Part shown: positions 9,316 to 17,774 of the stretch, one piece after another
Numbering within the stretch: position 1 is the first letter of the stretch
How the letters are laid out: each line of letters opens with the position of its first letter
NCBI RefSeq assembly: GCF_000195595.1
Contig: NZ_GL882511.1
Span: 124,001-188,000, forward strand
Origin: Actinomyces sp. oral taxon 170 str. F0386
GTDB taxonomy: Bacteria > Actinomycetota > Actinomycetes > Actinomycetales > Actinomycetaceae
Direction: 5' to 3'
Length of the DNA stretch: 64,000 bases
The notes under the pieces: model-generated
The model's input: the letters and a program-made list of their open reading frames with translations, nothing else
Databases searched by the model: none
What the model was told of the DNA's origin: nothing
Program-made: the position numbers and the translations under genes

Positions 9316-10917
9316 ATGCCGTCCTCTACACCGCTGTCGCCTGATGCCTGTGCCCGAATGACCCGACGCGGTGTCCTGACCCTGCCCGCCCTGGCCGGTG
9401 CAGGAGTTGTTCTGGCAGGCTGCGGGGTGCTCAAAAAGGGCGGCTCCGCCTCGGGGAAGGGCTCGGGGACTGCGTCCCCGCGAGCTGCCGTCGCAACCGC
9501 GACTGGTCCCCATGGCGGAGTGATGCTGGAGGCGGGATGGAAAGGAGTGCCCCTCTCGGTGGAGGTGGGGCCTGCCGTCATCAAAGACAAGTACACGATC
9601 ATACGCCTGGGCATTGTGGTGAGTTCAAAGGCCAAGAAGGTGCCGACAGATTTGACTGTCAATCAGACGTTCGAAACCAAAGATGCCTGGTCTTCGATGC
9701 GAGGTCTGAAGATGCTGTCGATGGAGAAAGGGTCGGTGTTCCCGGAGCTGAGCACCAGGACGGATGGGCTTACGGACTCCCTGACGAAGGACAAGCCTGT
9801 GGAGTTGTTTCCGGTCTTCAAAGCCCCCAGTGACGGAGTGAAGACGGTTGAACTGTTTATGCCGCAGATGACAGTGGCGATCGGGCTTCCGGTGGTGGAA
9901 GCAAGTGCTGTCGATTACTCGGTTGATGATGTCCTCGCCAAGGCGGAGCTCGATGAGGCGGATCCCGGCCCCTTTGCAATGAATAGTATTATTCTTTCTG
10001 CCGACGGTTCGTCGGATACGAAAAAGAATGAGAAGTCGACAACGGTGACGGTGGATGGGGATGTGACCTTCGAGGTTGACTCCGATCAGCTCTCTGCCCA
10101 GGCTGATGCCGTACTGGCCAATGTGGTGGAGCAGATCAAGAAGTACCCCTCTGGAGGGGATCTGACGATCACGGGTCACACCGACGACGTGGCTGATGAT
10201 GCACACAATCAGGATCTGTCAGAGCGGCGTGCCAAGGCGGTGTCGAGTCGGCTCAAGAAGCTGACGGACCTGTCCACGTGGAATGAGTCGGTCTCAGGCA
10301 AGGGGGAGTCCTCGCCGCGGGTACCGAATGACTCCGATGAACACAGGCAGGCCAACCGCCGCGTGGAGATCACGCTGACGCCCTCGAAGCCCGCCGAGGC
10401 CAGTGCGTCGCCGAGCGCGAGTGCAGTGCCGTCATCAGCGACCGTGCCTGACCCGGCAGGCCCTGTGGGCAAGGGGCCCGAGGGGGTCGATGTGAAAGTC
10501 GGTGGTAAGGCCGTGCACATGTCGATTGATGGCGTCTTCCGTGTAGGAGGGTATCTCGCGGGAACTCTCATGCTGACAGCATCGGAGAAAGTCTACGTTG
10601 ACGTCTGGGAGTTCTTGATGCCGCCGGAGATTGAGGGACCTCATTCCTGGGCTGGTTGGATGATGGGTGTCTATAACCTCACGCTTCTGAGTGCTGGTCA
10701 GCGATACCTGGGGGTTGACTATTCCTATAGTAATGGGGCCTGGGTGATGCTTTCCAATGATTTCGTGTTTGAGATCCAGCCCGGTGAAGCAACACGTTTT
10801 CCAGTTGTGTGGCCAGATACGGGGGAGGACTCCGTTACATTGGATTTGCCTGGAGGTGGAGGCATTTGGGAACGTGTCGCTGCTCGCCTGACCGATATTC
10901 CTGTTGTCAATGTCTGA
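9316..10917 (+). CDS. OmpA-domain lipoprotein, copy 1
   Basis: Predicted exported lipoprotein of 533 residues. The N-terminus has a twin-arginine-like stretch (TRRGVLTL), a hydrophobic segment and a lipobox VLAGC with C36 as the lipidated residue. A Gly/Ser/Lys linker follows. Residues about 245-355 form an OmpA-like peptidoglycan-associated domain (TITGHTDDVADDAHNQDLSERRAKAV and ANRRVEITL). The region before it and the C-terminal 150 residues match no family I recognise. I chose the ATG at 9316 because GAAAGG lies 8 bases upstream; in-frame ATGs at 9286 and 9295 lack this. It is followed with an 8-bp overlap by a paralogue. Base composition is less GC-rich than in neighbouring genes. Confidence 0.85.
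   Translation: MPSSTPLSPDACARMTRRGVLTLPALAGAGVVLAGCGVLKKGGSASGKGSGTASPRAAVATATGPHGGVMLEAGWKGVPLSVEVGPAVIKDKYTIIRLGIVVSSKAKKVPTDLTVNQTFETKDAWSSMRGLKMLSMEKGSVFPELSTRTDGLTDSLTKDKPVELFPVFKAPSDGVKTVELFMPQMTVAIGLPVVEASAVDYSVDDVLAKAELDEADPGPFAMNSIILSADGSSDTKKNEKSTTVTVDGDVTFEVDSDQLSAQADAVLANVVEQIKKYPSGGDLTITGHTDDVADDAHNQDLSERRAKAVSSRLKKLTDLSTWNESVSGKGESSPRVPNDSDEHRQANRRVEITLTPSKPAEASASPSASAVPSSATVPDPAGPVGKGPEGVDVKVGGKAVHMSIDGVFRVGGYLAGTLMLTASEKVYVDVWEFLMPPEIEGPHSWAGWMMGVYNLTLLSAGQRYLGVDYSYSNGAWVMLSNDFVFEIQPGEATRFPVVWPDTGEDSVTLDLPGGGGIWERVAARLTDIPVVNV
9418..9467 (+). repeat. Near-identical 50-bp segment shared with 11015-11064
   Basis: The stretch encoding the lipobox cysteine and the Gly/Ser/Lys linker differs at only two positions from 11015-11064 in the second lipoprotein gene, although the flanking DNA has diverged strongly. 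This suggests recent gene conversion or strong constraint on this part of the duplicated pair. Confidence 0.75.
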
Positions 10918-12508
10918 GGAGTCTGTGGGTGTGAGTGTGGTGAGTCCTGTGGTGATGTCTCGTCGTGCAGTCCTGTCGGTGGCTGCGGTTGCCAGTGCTG
11001 GCGTGGTTCTGGGTGGCTGCGGGGTCCTCAAGAAGGGCGGCTCCGCCTCGGGGAAGGGCTCGGGCTCCGCCGCCTCTGCTCATGCGGCGGTGGCGGCTTC
11101 GACTGGGCCTCATGGTGGTGTGGTGCTGGAGGCGGGAATCGAGGGTAAGCCGGTTTCGGTGGAGGTGGGGCCGGCTGTGGTAGTTGGTGAGCGCACGGTG
11201 GTCAGGCTGGTGGTGTCCACCAGCCAGGCTGAAGGACACATCATGGTCTCTAGCATGTTCGGGACGACGCGTGCGCCGATCACGCTGCTTGATGTGCAGA
11301 TGCTTTCGTTGGATAAGGGGCTGGTGTTCCCTGAGCTCAGTCTTAGCCATGAGGGGCTCTATCAGGATGTGACAAAGGATGATCCGGTGGAGCTGTTCCC
11401 GGTGTTCGCTGCCGTGGGTGGCGGCGTTAAAACTGTGGAGGTTCTTCTGCCGCATATGGGAGTGGTTGTTGGGGTGCCGGTCGCGGAGGAATCTAAGGCT
11501 GGGTACTCCGCTGCCGACGTGCTGGCCAAGGCGGAGCTCACGACGAGTGATCCGGGTCCCTGTAGGCTGCAGAGTCATACGGTGGCTGCTGATGGCTCGT
11601 CGGATGTGAAGCGCGATGAGGCGTCGACGACGGTGACGGTGGCTGGGGATGTGACTTTTGCGGTGGACTCTGATCAGCTCTCGGCTCAGGCTGACAGTGT
11701 GCTGGCTGGTGTGGTGGAGCAGATCAAGAAGTACCCTTCCGGAGGGGAGTTGACGATCACGGGTCACACTGATGATGTGGCCGATGATGCTCATAACCAG
11801 GATCTGTCGGAGCGGCGGGCCAAGGCGGTGTCGGGCCGGTTGAAGACGTTGACGGATCTGTCGGCGTGGAAGGAGGCGGTGTCGGGTAAGGGGGAGTCGT
11901 CTCCTCGGGTGCCCAATGACTCTGAGGAGAACAAGCAGGCCAACCGCCGCGTGGAGGTCACTTTGAAGCCGTCGAAGCCTCAGGAGGGTGATTCTGCTCA
12001 GGGCGCGAGCGCGGCTTCGTCGTCGACCGCGGTGCCGGAGGCTACCGGCCCGGTGGGCAAGGGGCCTGAGGGCGTGGACGTGAACGTGGACGGTAAGACC
12101 CTGCACATGTCGATTGACCGCGTGGTTCGGATCGGGAAGTACCTGACCGGCTCCGTGGAGCTGAGCTCCGACCAGGATGTATCGATTTCAGGGGCGTCCT
12201 TCGCGCTGCCGGAGACGATGCAGAAGGTGCACGGGGGCTGGGTGATCGGTGGTGTGTACAGCTTGACCCTCCTAAGTGGGAGTACTCGCTACATGGAGAC
12301 TGACTGTGAACCTCCGGCCGGGGACCGGCTACCTATAGCCATGACCAGTTTCGGTTCCTCAGTGAAGCCTGGCGTGCCGGTGCGCCTTCCGGTCGTCTGG
12401 CCGGATCCCGGTGGGGACTCGGTCACCATTGACCTGCCGGAAGGCGAAGCGCGACTCAGCGGCCGTATTGTCGCCCGCCTCACCGACATCCCGGTCACCA
12501 ACGCCTAG
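10910..12508 (+). CDS. OmpA-domain lipoprotein, copy 2 (tandem paralogue)
   Basis: Predicted lipoprotein of 532 residues, a tandem duplicate of the preceding gene with the same architecture. It has a twin-arginine-like start (SRRAVLSV), lipobox VLGGC with C37, the same KKGGSASGKGSGS linker, an OmpA-like domain at about residues 247-353, and the same C-terminal domain ending in VARLTDIPVTNA. The central region before the OmpA domain has diverged most. The ATG at 10910 overlaps the first gene's stop; an in-frame ATG at 10955, just before the twin-arginine motif, is an alternative start. Third-position T is unusually common here compared with the rest of the window. Both copies probably act outside the membrane on or near the wall; the ligand is unknown. 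Confidence 0.83.
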   Translation: MSEESVGVSVVSPVVMSRRAVLSVAAVASAGVVLGGCGVLKKGGSASGKGSGSAASAHAAVAASTGPHGGVVLEAGIEGKPVSVEVGPAVVVGERTVVRLVVSTSQAEGHIMVSSMFGTTRAPITLLDVQMLSLDKGLVFPELSLSHEGLYQDVTKDDPVELFPVFAAVGGGVKTVEVLLPHMGVVVGVPVAEESKAGYSAADVLAKAELTTSDPGPCRLQSHTVAADGSSDVKRDEASTTVTVAGDVTFAVDSDQLSAQADSVLAGVVEQIKKYPSGGELTITGHTDDVADDAHNQDLSERRAKAVSGRLKTLTDLSAWKEAVSGKGESSPRVPNDSEENKQANRRVEVTLKPSKPQEGDSAQGASAASSSTAVPEATGPVGKGPEGVDVNVDGKTLHMSIDRVVRIGKYLTGSVELSSDQDVSISGASFALPETMQKVHGGWVIGGVYSLTLLSGSTRYMETDCEPPAGDRLPIAMTSFGSSVKPGVPVRLPVVWPDPGGDSVTIDLPEGEARLSGRIVARLTDIPVTNA

Positions 12509-12978
12509 CGTCTCGTCTGCTCTGACGGGTATGGCCTTGCCGATGAGAGGTGACACGGCTGGGGAGCGAGCAGTTTCAGTGTCTATGGAGTGACGTGGTC
12601 GTCGTCGCAACCTGCCTGGCTGACGGGAAATCCTAGAATTCCGCGTTTACACTCAGCCTACGATGCCTATGCGGCATTGGTGTCCACTGTGTGGACGACC
12701 GAACGCGCCATCGTGGCCAGTCGGCGCTCCGTACCGCGCCGTACTGATCGGCTCCCCGGCGGAGGACTCACCGACCGGTCCCGTCGGCACCTCGTCGACG
12801 TGACGCGGCTCAAAGCGGCAATGTTGCCCGCGCCCTGGGGGAGTCCCCGCCTTCCTCCATAGACTGTTCCGCGGTGCCCCGCCGTCATCGCCGTTGTCCC
12901 GGGCCCGGATCACCGGCCTCCCCAGCTGCGGGCGCGTGGGTACCACGTCCACGTCCCCTGAATCAGGAACGAAGAACA
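12509..12978. other. 470-bp intergenic region with no convincing gene
   Basis: A 470-bp gap lies between the second lipoprotein gene and fprA. Short open frames here have no recognisable protein features. It contains a TAGAAT hexamer (12634-12639) and, 41 nt downstream, a 15-bp dyad (12682-12696). The same arrangement recurs at 48.3 kb. The fprA promoter should lie in this gap, but I could not place a clear -35/-10 pair. Confidence 0.6.
12681..12697. promoter_or_regulatory. TGTCCAC-TGT-GTGGAC palindrome, copy a
   Basis: TGTCCACTGTGTGGACG has 6-bp perfect arms around a TGT centre. Apart from its last base it is identical to the perfect 17-bp palindrome at 48369-48385. TAGAAT lies 41 nt upstream. 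It looks like a dimeric regulator site or an RNA hairpin; the cognate factor is unknown. Confidence 0.6.
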
Positions 12979-14466
12979 GTGAACGCACGTCCTCTCAATG
13001 TCGCCGTCATCGGAGCTGGCCCCGCAGGCATCTACGCCTCGGACATCCTCTCGAAGTCGGGCATGGAGGTCTGTATCAACCTGTTCGAGCGGCTTCCTGC
13101 GCCCTACGGGCTGGTGCGCTACGGCGTCGCCCCCGACCACCCGCGCATCAAGCAGATCATCGTGGCCCTCTACAAGATCCTCCAGCGCGGGGACATCCGG
13201 CTCATCGGCAACGTTGAGGTCGGCCGTGACATCTCGGTGGCCGAGCTCCATGAGCACTACGACGCCATCGTCTTCTCCACCGGTGCTGACACCGACGCGC
13301 CGCTGGACATCCCCGGCGTCGACGCCCCCGAGTGCCACGGCGGCGCCGACTTCGTCTCCTGGTACGACGGTCACCCCGACCACCCGCGCACCTGGGACCT
13401 GAGTGCCAAGGAGGTCGCCGTCATCGGCGTCGGCAACGTGGCCCTGGACATCGCCCGCGTCCTGGCCAAGCACGCCGACGACCTCATGACCACCGAGATC
13501 CCCGCGAACGTCGCCGCCACCCTCAGGGAGTCGCCGGTCACCGAAGTGCACGTCTTCGGCCGCCGTGGCCCCGCTCAGGTGAAGTTCACCCCGCTGGAGC
13601 TGCGCGAGCTCGGCAAGCAGCCCGACGTCGACGTCATCGTCGACGAGGAGGACTTCGAGTACGACGAGGGCTCGCAGGCGGCCCTGGCGTCCTCCAACCA
13701 GCAGCGCCAGGTGGTCAAGGCCCTCGAGGGCTACGCGATGCAGGAGCCGGAGGACCTCACCGCCTCCCACCGCATCCACATCCACCTCTTCTCCGCCCCT
13801 CACGAGGTCCTCACCGACGACGACGGCCATGTCGTGGGCCTGCGCACCGAGCGCACCCGCCTGACCGGCGATGGCAGCGTCACCGGTACCGGCGAGTACC
13901 GGGACTGGCCCGTCCAGGCGGTCTACCGCGCCGTCGGATACGCCTCCAGCGCCATCGAGGGCCTCCCCTTCGACGCCGAGCGGCACGTCGTCCCCAACGA
14001 GGGCGGCCGCGTGCTCGGCGAGGACGGCAAGCCGCTGACCGGCCTGTACGCCACCGGTTGGATCCGCCGCGGCCCCGTGGGCCTCATCGGCTCCACCAAG
14101 TCCGATGCGCAGGAGACCATCACGAACCTCGTGGCTGATGCCAACGCCGGCCTCCTGCACGCCGAGACCGACGACGAGGCCCAGGTCGGCCACGACGCCC
14201 TCATCGCCCTGCTGGAGTCCCGCGGCATCCCCTTCACCAGCTGGGAGGGCTGGGAGCTGCTGGACGCCTACGAGCGCGAGCTCGGCGAGGACTACGGCGA
14301 GGTCGTCGTCACCGGCGGGGACTCCAAGCCGCGCGAGCGCGTCAAGGTCGTCTCCCGTGACGCCATGACCGCGATCTCCCGCTCCACCGAGGTTCCCGAG
14401 GACCTCATCGGCCGACCCGAGGCGGACCGCGTCCCCGAGCGCGTCGCCCACCGCCTGGCCGACTGA
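12979..14466 (+). CDS. Ferredoxin/flavodoxin-NADP+ reductase, FprA (adrenodoxin reductase) type
   Basis: Flavoprotein that moves electrons between NADPH and a small iron-sulfur or flavin carrier in the cytoplasm. The protein is 495 residues. The N-terminal FAD motif is VIGAGPAGIYASD (G12, G14, G17), followed by PYGLVRYGVAPDHPRIK, which is diagnostic of the adrenodoxin reductase family. A second dinucleotide motif VIGVGNVALDIARVL (G150) binds NADP(H), and the C-terminal GWIRRGPVGLIGSTKSDA is also typical. The GTG at 12979 is the start, since the conserved fold begins at residue 8. It is about 40 residues longer than mycobacterial FprA, mostly in a C-terminal extension. It stands alone between a regulatory gap and a strong hairpin. 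Confidence 0.9.
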   Translation: MNARPLNVAVIGAGPAGIYASDILSKSGMEVCINLFERLPAPYGLVRYGVAPDHPRIKQIIVALYKILQRGDIRLIGNVEVGRDISVAELHEHYDAIVFSTGADTDAPLDIPGVDAPECHGGADFVSWYDGHPDHPRTWDLSAKEVAVIGVGNVALDIARVLAKHADDLMTTEIPANVAATLRESPVTEVHVFGRRGPAQVKFTPLELRELGKQPDVDVIVDEEDFEYDEGSQAALASSNQQRQVVKALEGYAMQEPEDLTASHRIHIHLFSAPHEVLTDDDGHVVGLRTERTRLTGDGSVTGTGEYRDWPVQAVYRAVGYASSAIEGLPFDAERHVVPNEGGRVLGEDGKPLTGLYATGWIRRGPVGLIGSTKSDAQETITNLVADANAGLLHAETDDEAQVGHDALIALLESRGIPFTSWEGWELLDAYERELGEDYGEVVVTGGDSKPRERVKVVSRDAMTAISRSTEVPEDLIGRPEADRVPERVAHRLAD

Positions 14467-14511
14467 GCCGAGCACGGTCTAAGGCTCAGCCCAGCCGACG
14501 TCGCATCACCC

Positions 14512-14544
14512 GTCCGGCACCGGTCCCCACGGCCGGTGCCGGAC
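14512..14544. terminator. Strong hairpin after fprA
   Basis: GTCCGGCACCGG (14512-14523) pairs perfectly with CCGGTGCCGGAC (14533-14544) across a 9-nt loop. It lies 45 bases after the fprA stop and 34 bases before the next start. There is no T-run, so it is a hairpin terminator of the GC-rich type or a leader structure. Confidence 0.65.
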
Positions 14545-14578
14545 GGCGTCGTCACCGAGATGGAGAGGAAGAAGCCCT

Positions 14579-15157
14579 ATGAGGATCCGACACATCCGCT
14601 TCGCCAGCGGGACGGATCGCTGGGCGCACGACCTGTATCGGCGTGCCTTCCCCGAGGAGGAGCGCCTGTCCTGGGCCCTCATCCACCTGCTCAGCCTGCG
14701 TCGCGGCATCGACCTCGTCGCCTGGTGGGACGAGCCCTCCGGCCCGTCCTCGGACGCCTCGCCGGCCCCCAGAGCCCTGACCTGGACCGTGCGCCGCCCC
14801 GGCTCCCGGCTGCTCTACCTCTTCTACCTCGCCGTCGACGACGCCGCCCGCGGGCGAGGCCTCGGGACCCGCCTCCTGGCCGAGGTTGAGCGCCGCCACC
14901 CCGGCTGCACCATCGTCCTGGACATCGAGCCCGTCATCGCCGAGGCCGACAACGCCGAGCAGCGTCGCCGCCGGCTCTCCTTCTACGAGCGGGCCGGCTT
15001 CCGCGACACCGGGTACGCGGTCCTCGACTCGATGGGGGAGTACTGGACCCTCGTGCGCGAGGCACCGGGATCCACCTTCCGGCCCGACGACTTCAGGGAC
15101 GCCCTGCGCTACCTGGACTACGGCCTCAGTACCGCTCGAGTGGTCCCGCGCGGCTGA
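14579..15157 (+). CDS. GNAT family N-acetyltransferase
   Basis: Predicted acetyl-CoA-dependent N-acetyltransferase of 192 residues. The acetyl-CoA binding motif A is visible as DDAARGRGLGTRLLAEVE at about residues 84-101, preceded by the beta-strand LLYLFYLAV. The later RRRLSFYERAGFRDTGY stretch corresponds to motif B. The substrate cannot be inferred. The ATG at 14579 has GGAGAGGAAG upstream. The gene stands alone between fprA and htpX. Confidence 0.85.
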   Translation: MRIRHIRFASGTDRWAHDLYRRAFPEEERLSWALIHLLSLRRGIDLVAWWDEPSGPSSDASPAPRALTWTVRRPGSRLLYLFYLAVDDAARGRGLGTRLLAEVERRHPGCTIVLDIEPVIAEADNAEQRRRRLSFYERAGFRDTGYAVLDSMGEYWTLVREAPGSTFRPDDFRDALRYLDYGLSTARVVPRG

Positions 15158-15258
15158 GCCCGCGCCCCGTCTGAGCCGCGCGGAGCCTTGCCGTTATTCC
15201 TTGATCCGCCAATGGCCGCACGCGCCGGTGGACATAGGTGGGACACAGGTTCATCCCA

Positions 15259-15264
15259 TAGTCT
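15259..15264 (+). promoter_or_regulatory. -10 box for leaderless htpX transcript
   Basis: TAGTCT ends 6 nt before the htpX ATG (15271) and the intervening bases are all C, so there is no ribosome binding site. Confidence 0.55.
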
Positions 15265-15270
15265 CCCCCC

Positions 15271-16140
15271 ATGACAAGGACTCACCACTACAACGGTCTC
15301 AAGACCGCCGTCCTCCTGGGCGGCATGTGGAGCCTGCTCCTCCTGATCGGCTACGTACTGGCCCGAGGGACGGGCTCCTACATCTGGCTGATCATTGCGC
15401 CGGTCATCGGCCTGGTACAGACCGCCTTCGGCTTCTGGAACTCCGACAAGATCGCGGTGCGCTCCATGGGCGCCATCGAGGTCACCGAGGACCAACAGCC
15501 CCAGATGTACGCCATCGTGCGTGAGCTCTCCGCCGCCGCCGGCCAGCCCATGCCGCGCCTCTACGTGGCCCCCACGATGAGCCCCAACGCCTTCGCCACC
15601 GGACGCAGTCCCTCGCACGCTGCCGTGTGCTGCACCCAGGGCATCCTCCAGCTTCTCAATGAGCGCGAGCTGCGCGGCGTCCTGGGCCACGAGCTCTCCC
15701 ACGTCTACAACCGCGACATCCTCACCTCCTCGGTGGCCGCGGGCATCGCCGGCGTCATCTCCTCGATGGTCACCATGGCCATGTGGTTCGGCGGCGGCAA
15801 CCGGCGCGACCGGGACGGCGGCAACATCATCGCCGTTCTGCTGCTCTCCCTCCTGGCGCCCCTGGCCGCCGCCATCACCCAGTTCGCCATCTCCCGGACC
15901 CGTGAGTACGACGCCGACCACGACGGCGCCGAGCTCACTCAGGACCCGCTCGCCCTGGCCAGCGCGCTCAGCAAGCTCGAGTCGGGCATCTCGAGCGTGC
16001 CCATGGGGCAGGACCCGCGCCTCGAGCCGGTCTCCTCCATGATGATCGCCAACCCCTTCGGGAGCCTGCGCAACCTCTTCTCCACCCACCCGCCCATGGA
16101 CAAGCGCATCGCCCGCCTCGAGCAGATGGCCGGGTACTGA
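15271..16140 (+). CDS. htpX: M48 family membrane zinc metalloprotease, HtpX-like
   Basis: Membrane-bound endopeptidase that degrades misfolded membrane proteins. The protein is 289 residues. Two N-terminal hydrophobic segments (about residues 10-52) are followed by the zinc motif HELSH (140-144) and the third zinc ligand in REYDADHDGA (E212). Two further hydrophobic segments sit between them, as in HtpX. The C-terminal THPPMDKRIARLEQM is typical of the family. The start is the ATG at 15271, with a -10 box directly upstream suggesting a leaderless message. A small P-loop gene begins 3 bases after the stop. Confidence 0.92.
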   Translation: MTRTHHYNGLKTAVLLGGMWSLLLLIGYVLARGTGSYIWLIIAPVIGLVQTAFGFWNSDKIAVRSMGAIEVTEDQQPQMYAIVRELSAAAGQPMPRLYVAPTMSPNAFATGRSPSHAAVCCTQGILQLLNERELRGVLGHELSHVYNRDILTSSVAAGIAGVISSMVTMAMWFGGGNRRDRDGGNIIAVLLLSLLAPLAAAITQFAISRTREYDADHDGAELTQDPLALASALSKLESGISSVPMGQDPRLEPVSSMMIANPFGSLRNLFSTHPPMDKRIARLEQMAGY

Positions 16141-16142
16141 CG

Positions 16143-16685
16143 GTGACCCTGACCGTCGTCGGCGGTCTGCCCGCGGTCGGCAAGACCGCAGTGTGCCGGG
16201 AGCTCCTGCGCCTGCGGGCAGAGTCGCAGTCGCCGGATGGGCCGCCGACCTGGCTGCGCATCGACTCCATTGAACAGGCACTGCGGGACAGCGCCGAGAT
16301 GCTCCCCGGAATGCCTGGAGGTGCCGGATACTACGCGGCCGCCGCCGTCGCCCGAGACGTCCTGGCCTCGGGCGGTGACGTTCTCGTCGAGTGCGTCAAC
16401 CCGCTGCCCGTCACCCGCCGCTTGTGGGAGGAGACGGCTTCGGTCCGGGGGTGCCGGTTCCTCGCCGTCGAGCTCATCTGCTCCGATAGGGCCGAGCACC
16501 GCCGCCGCGCCCAGCAGCGGGTCAGCGACATCGAGGGTCTTGAGCCGCCGGACTGGCAGGCTGTAGAACGCCGCGACTACGCCCCCTGGCCCGAGGCCGA
16601 CCTCCGCCTGGGCACCGCCCGGCTCACCACCACCGAGGCCGCTCGGACCATCATCTGCCACGGCCTCACAGGCGGGGCCAGGTGA
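16143..16685 (+). CDS. P-loop kinase-like protein
   Basis: Small cytoplasmic nucleotide-binding protein of 180 residues. Its only clear motif is the Walker A loop GLPAVGKT (about residues 8-15). DVLVECVNPLPVTRRLWEE and the lid-like RAEHRRRAQQRV resemble the AAA_33/zeta-toxin-type kinase fold that phosphorylates small molecules. It begins 3 bases after htpX and precedes an APH-type phosphotransferase by 24 bases, so the three may be cotranscribed. Substrate unknown. It could be a sugar, nucleoside or antibiotic kinase; there is no sign of an antitoxin partner. Confidence 0.7.
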   Translation: MTLTVVGGLPAVGKTAVCRELLRLRAESQSPDGPPTWLRIDSIEQALRDSAEMLPGMPGGAGYYAAAAVARDVLASGGDVLVECVNPLPVTRRLWEETASVRGCRFLAVELICSDRAEHRRRAQQRVSDIEGLEPPDWQAVERRDYAPWPEADLRLGTARLTTTEAARTIICHGLTGGAR

Positions 16686-16709
16686 CGGTGGGAATGGTGG
16701 GATAGGGGA

Positions 16710-17696
16710 GTGCACAGCCCTCCATTGCCCGACGATGATCTCGCCCGACGCATCCGGGCCGCCGTCGATGCCGGTGAGTTGCACGGAGTGACGGCCGAGC
16801 CGGGGGATCCTGAGATCGCGCCGCTCGGATCCGGCGAGAGCTACACCGCCTGGCGGATCGGCTCCGGCGACCAGGCCCGGGTCCTGCGCGTTCCTCGCCG
16901 TCCTCCCCATGAGATGCCTCGTTCCATGGAGGCCGAGTTCGAGGTCCTCAGGCGCGTCCCGCCCGAGCTCGGCACCAGCGCCGTCGCCTTGGAGACCGGA
17001 GCCGACAGCCCGCTCGGCGCCCCCTACATGGTGACCACCCACGTTCCCGGCCGGGCCCTGCGAGCCGCAGACTGGAACCCGCGGCTCGCGACCTCCCTCG
17101 CCCATCAGATCGCCCGCCTGCATGTGGCCTTCGCGGCCGGTCCCGCGCCGTCGGCCGCGAGCGTGCCGAGCGCGAGTGAGCAGGGGGAGGAGCTGCTGAC
17201 CTGGTGGGGCAGGTACCACCCGGAGACACTCACCGATCCACGCGTCAGTGCGCTTCTGCCCGCCTGGCTCCGTGAGCTCACCCGACTCGCCCCGGCATTC
17301 GAGGCCGTCCCCACCCACCCGCTCATCCACGGCGACGTCGTCGCCACCAACGTGATCCTCGGCCCCGACGGCGTTCCACGACTCATCGACTTCGAGTGGT
17401 CGGGCCCCGGCGATACCGCGAAGGACCTGGCCCTCATCGGCGGCCGGGTGACCGGCGGGCCCTGGTACCTGCCCATGACGCCCGACGACGTCGCCGCCCT
17501 CGTCACGGAGTACTCGCGGTACTCTCGTCACGCTGGTGCCATCGACCCGCAGCAGCTGCTCGCCCGCCGCGACGTTTACGAGCTCCTCGACCGCTTGGGC
17601 AACCTCCTGTACTGCCTCAGCCGCCCCGGCGAAGCCCGCTACGGGAGATGGGCCGACGATCTCGCCTGCAATCTGACCGATCGGCTCGCAGACTGA
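16710..17696 (+). CDS. Aminoglycoside/macrolide phosphotransferase-family (APH) kinase
   Basis: Protein-kinase-like small-molecule phosphotransferase of 328 residues. Visible motifs are the catalytic loop LIHGDVVATNVIL and the metal-binding IDFEWSG (DFG equivalent), with an N-terminal nucleotide-binding lobe (LGSGESYTAWRI). The layout is closest to the Mph/APH(2'') group. Family membership alone does not show antibiotic resistance; many such proteins in Actinobacteria phosphorylate sugars, choline or unknown metabolites. The GTG at 16710 is the first start in this frame after an upstream stop, with a purine-rich run immediately before it, so the exact start is uncertain. Confidence 0.82.
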   Translation: MHSPPLPDDDLARRIRAAVDAGELHGVTAEPGDPEIAPLGSGESYTAWRIGSGDQARVLRVPRRPPHEMPRSMEAEFEVLRRVPPELGTSAVALETGADSPLGAPYMVTTHVPGRALRAADWNPRLATSLAHQIARLHVAFAAGPAPSAASVPSASEQGEELLTWWGRYHPETLTDPRVSALLPAWLRELTRLAPAFEAVPTHPLIHGDVVATNVILGPDGVPRLIDFEWSGPGDTAKDLALIGGRVTGGPWYLPMTPDDVAALVTEYSRYSRHAGAIDPQQLLARRDVYELLDRLGNLLYCLSRPGEARYGRWADDLACNLTDRLAD

Positions 17697-17774
17697 CATG
17701 TCGGGCTAGCCCCACCAAGGCCTCGCCAGGTGGCAGGATTGGGCGTGATTCCAGGCCTGAGGAGGATATGAGGC

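Noticed and set aside
10907-12106. A 399-codon minus-strand frame opposite lipoprotein copy 2
   Set aside because: His/Arg-rich and without motifs; the plus-strand gene has a signal peptide, lipobox, OmpA domain and a paralogue.
12590-12862. A 90-codon frame in the gap before fprA
   Set aside because: No ribosome binding site, no protein-like pattern, and it runs across the palindrome.
16143-16685. Zeta-type toxin of a toxin-antitoxin pair
   Set aside because: A P-loop is present but there is no small antitoxin gene beside it; the neighbours are htpX and an APH-family kinase.
16710-17696. Macrolide or aminoglycoside resistance gene
   Set aside because: Only the general APH fold motifs are visible; no residues or context point to an antibiotic substrate, so resistance is not claimed.
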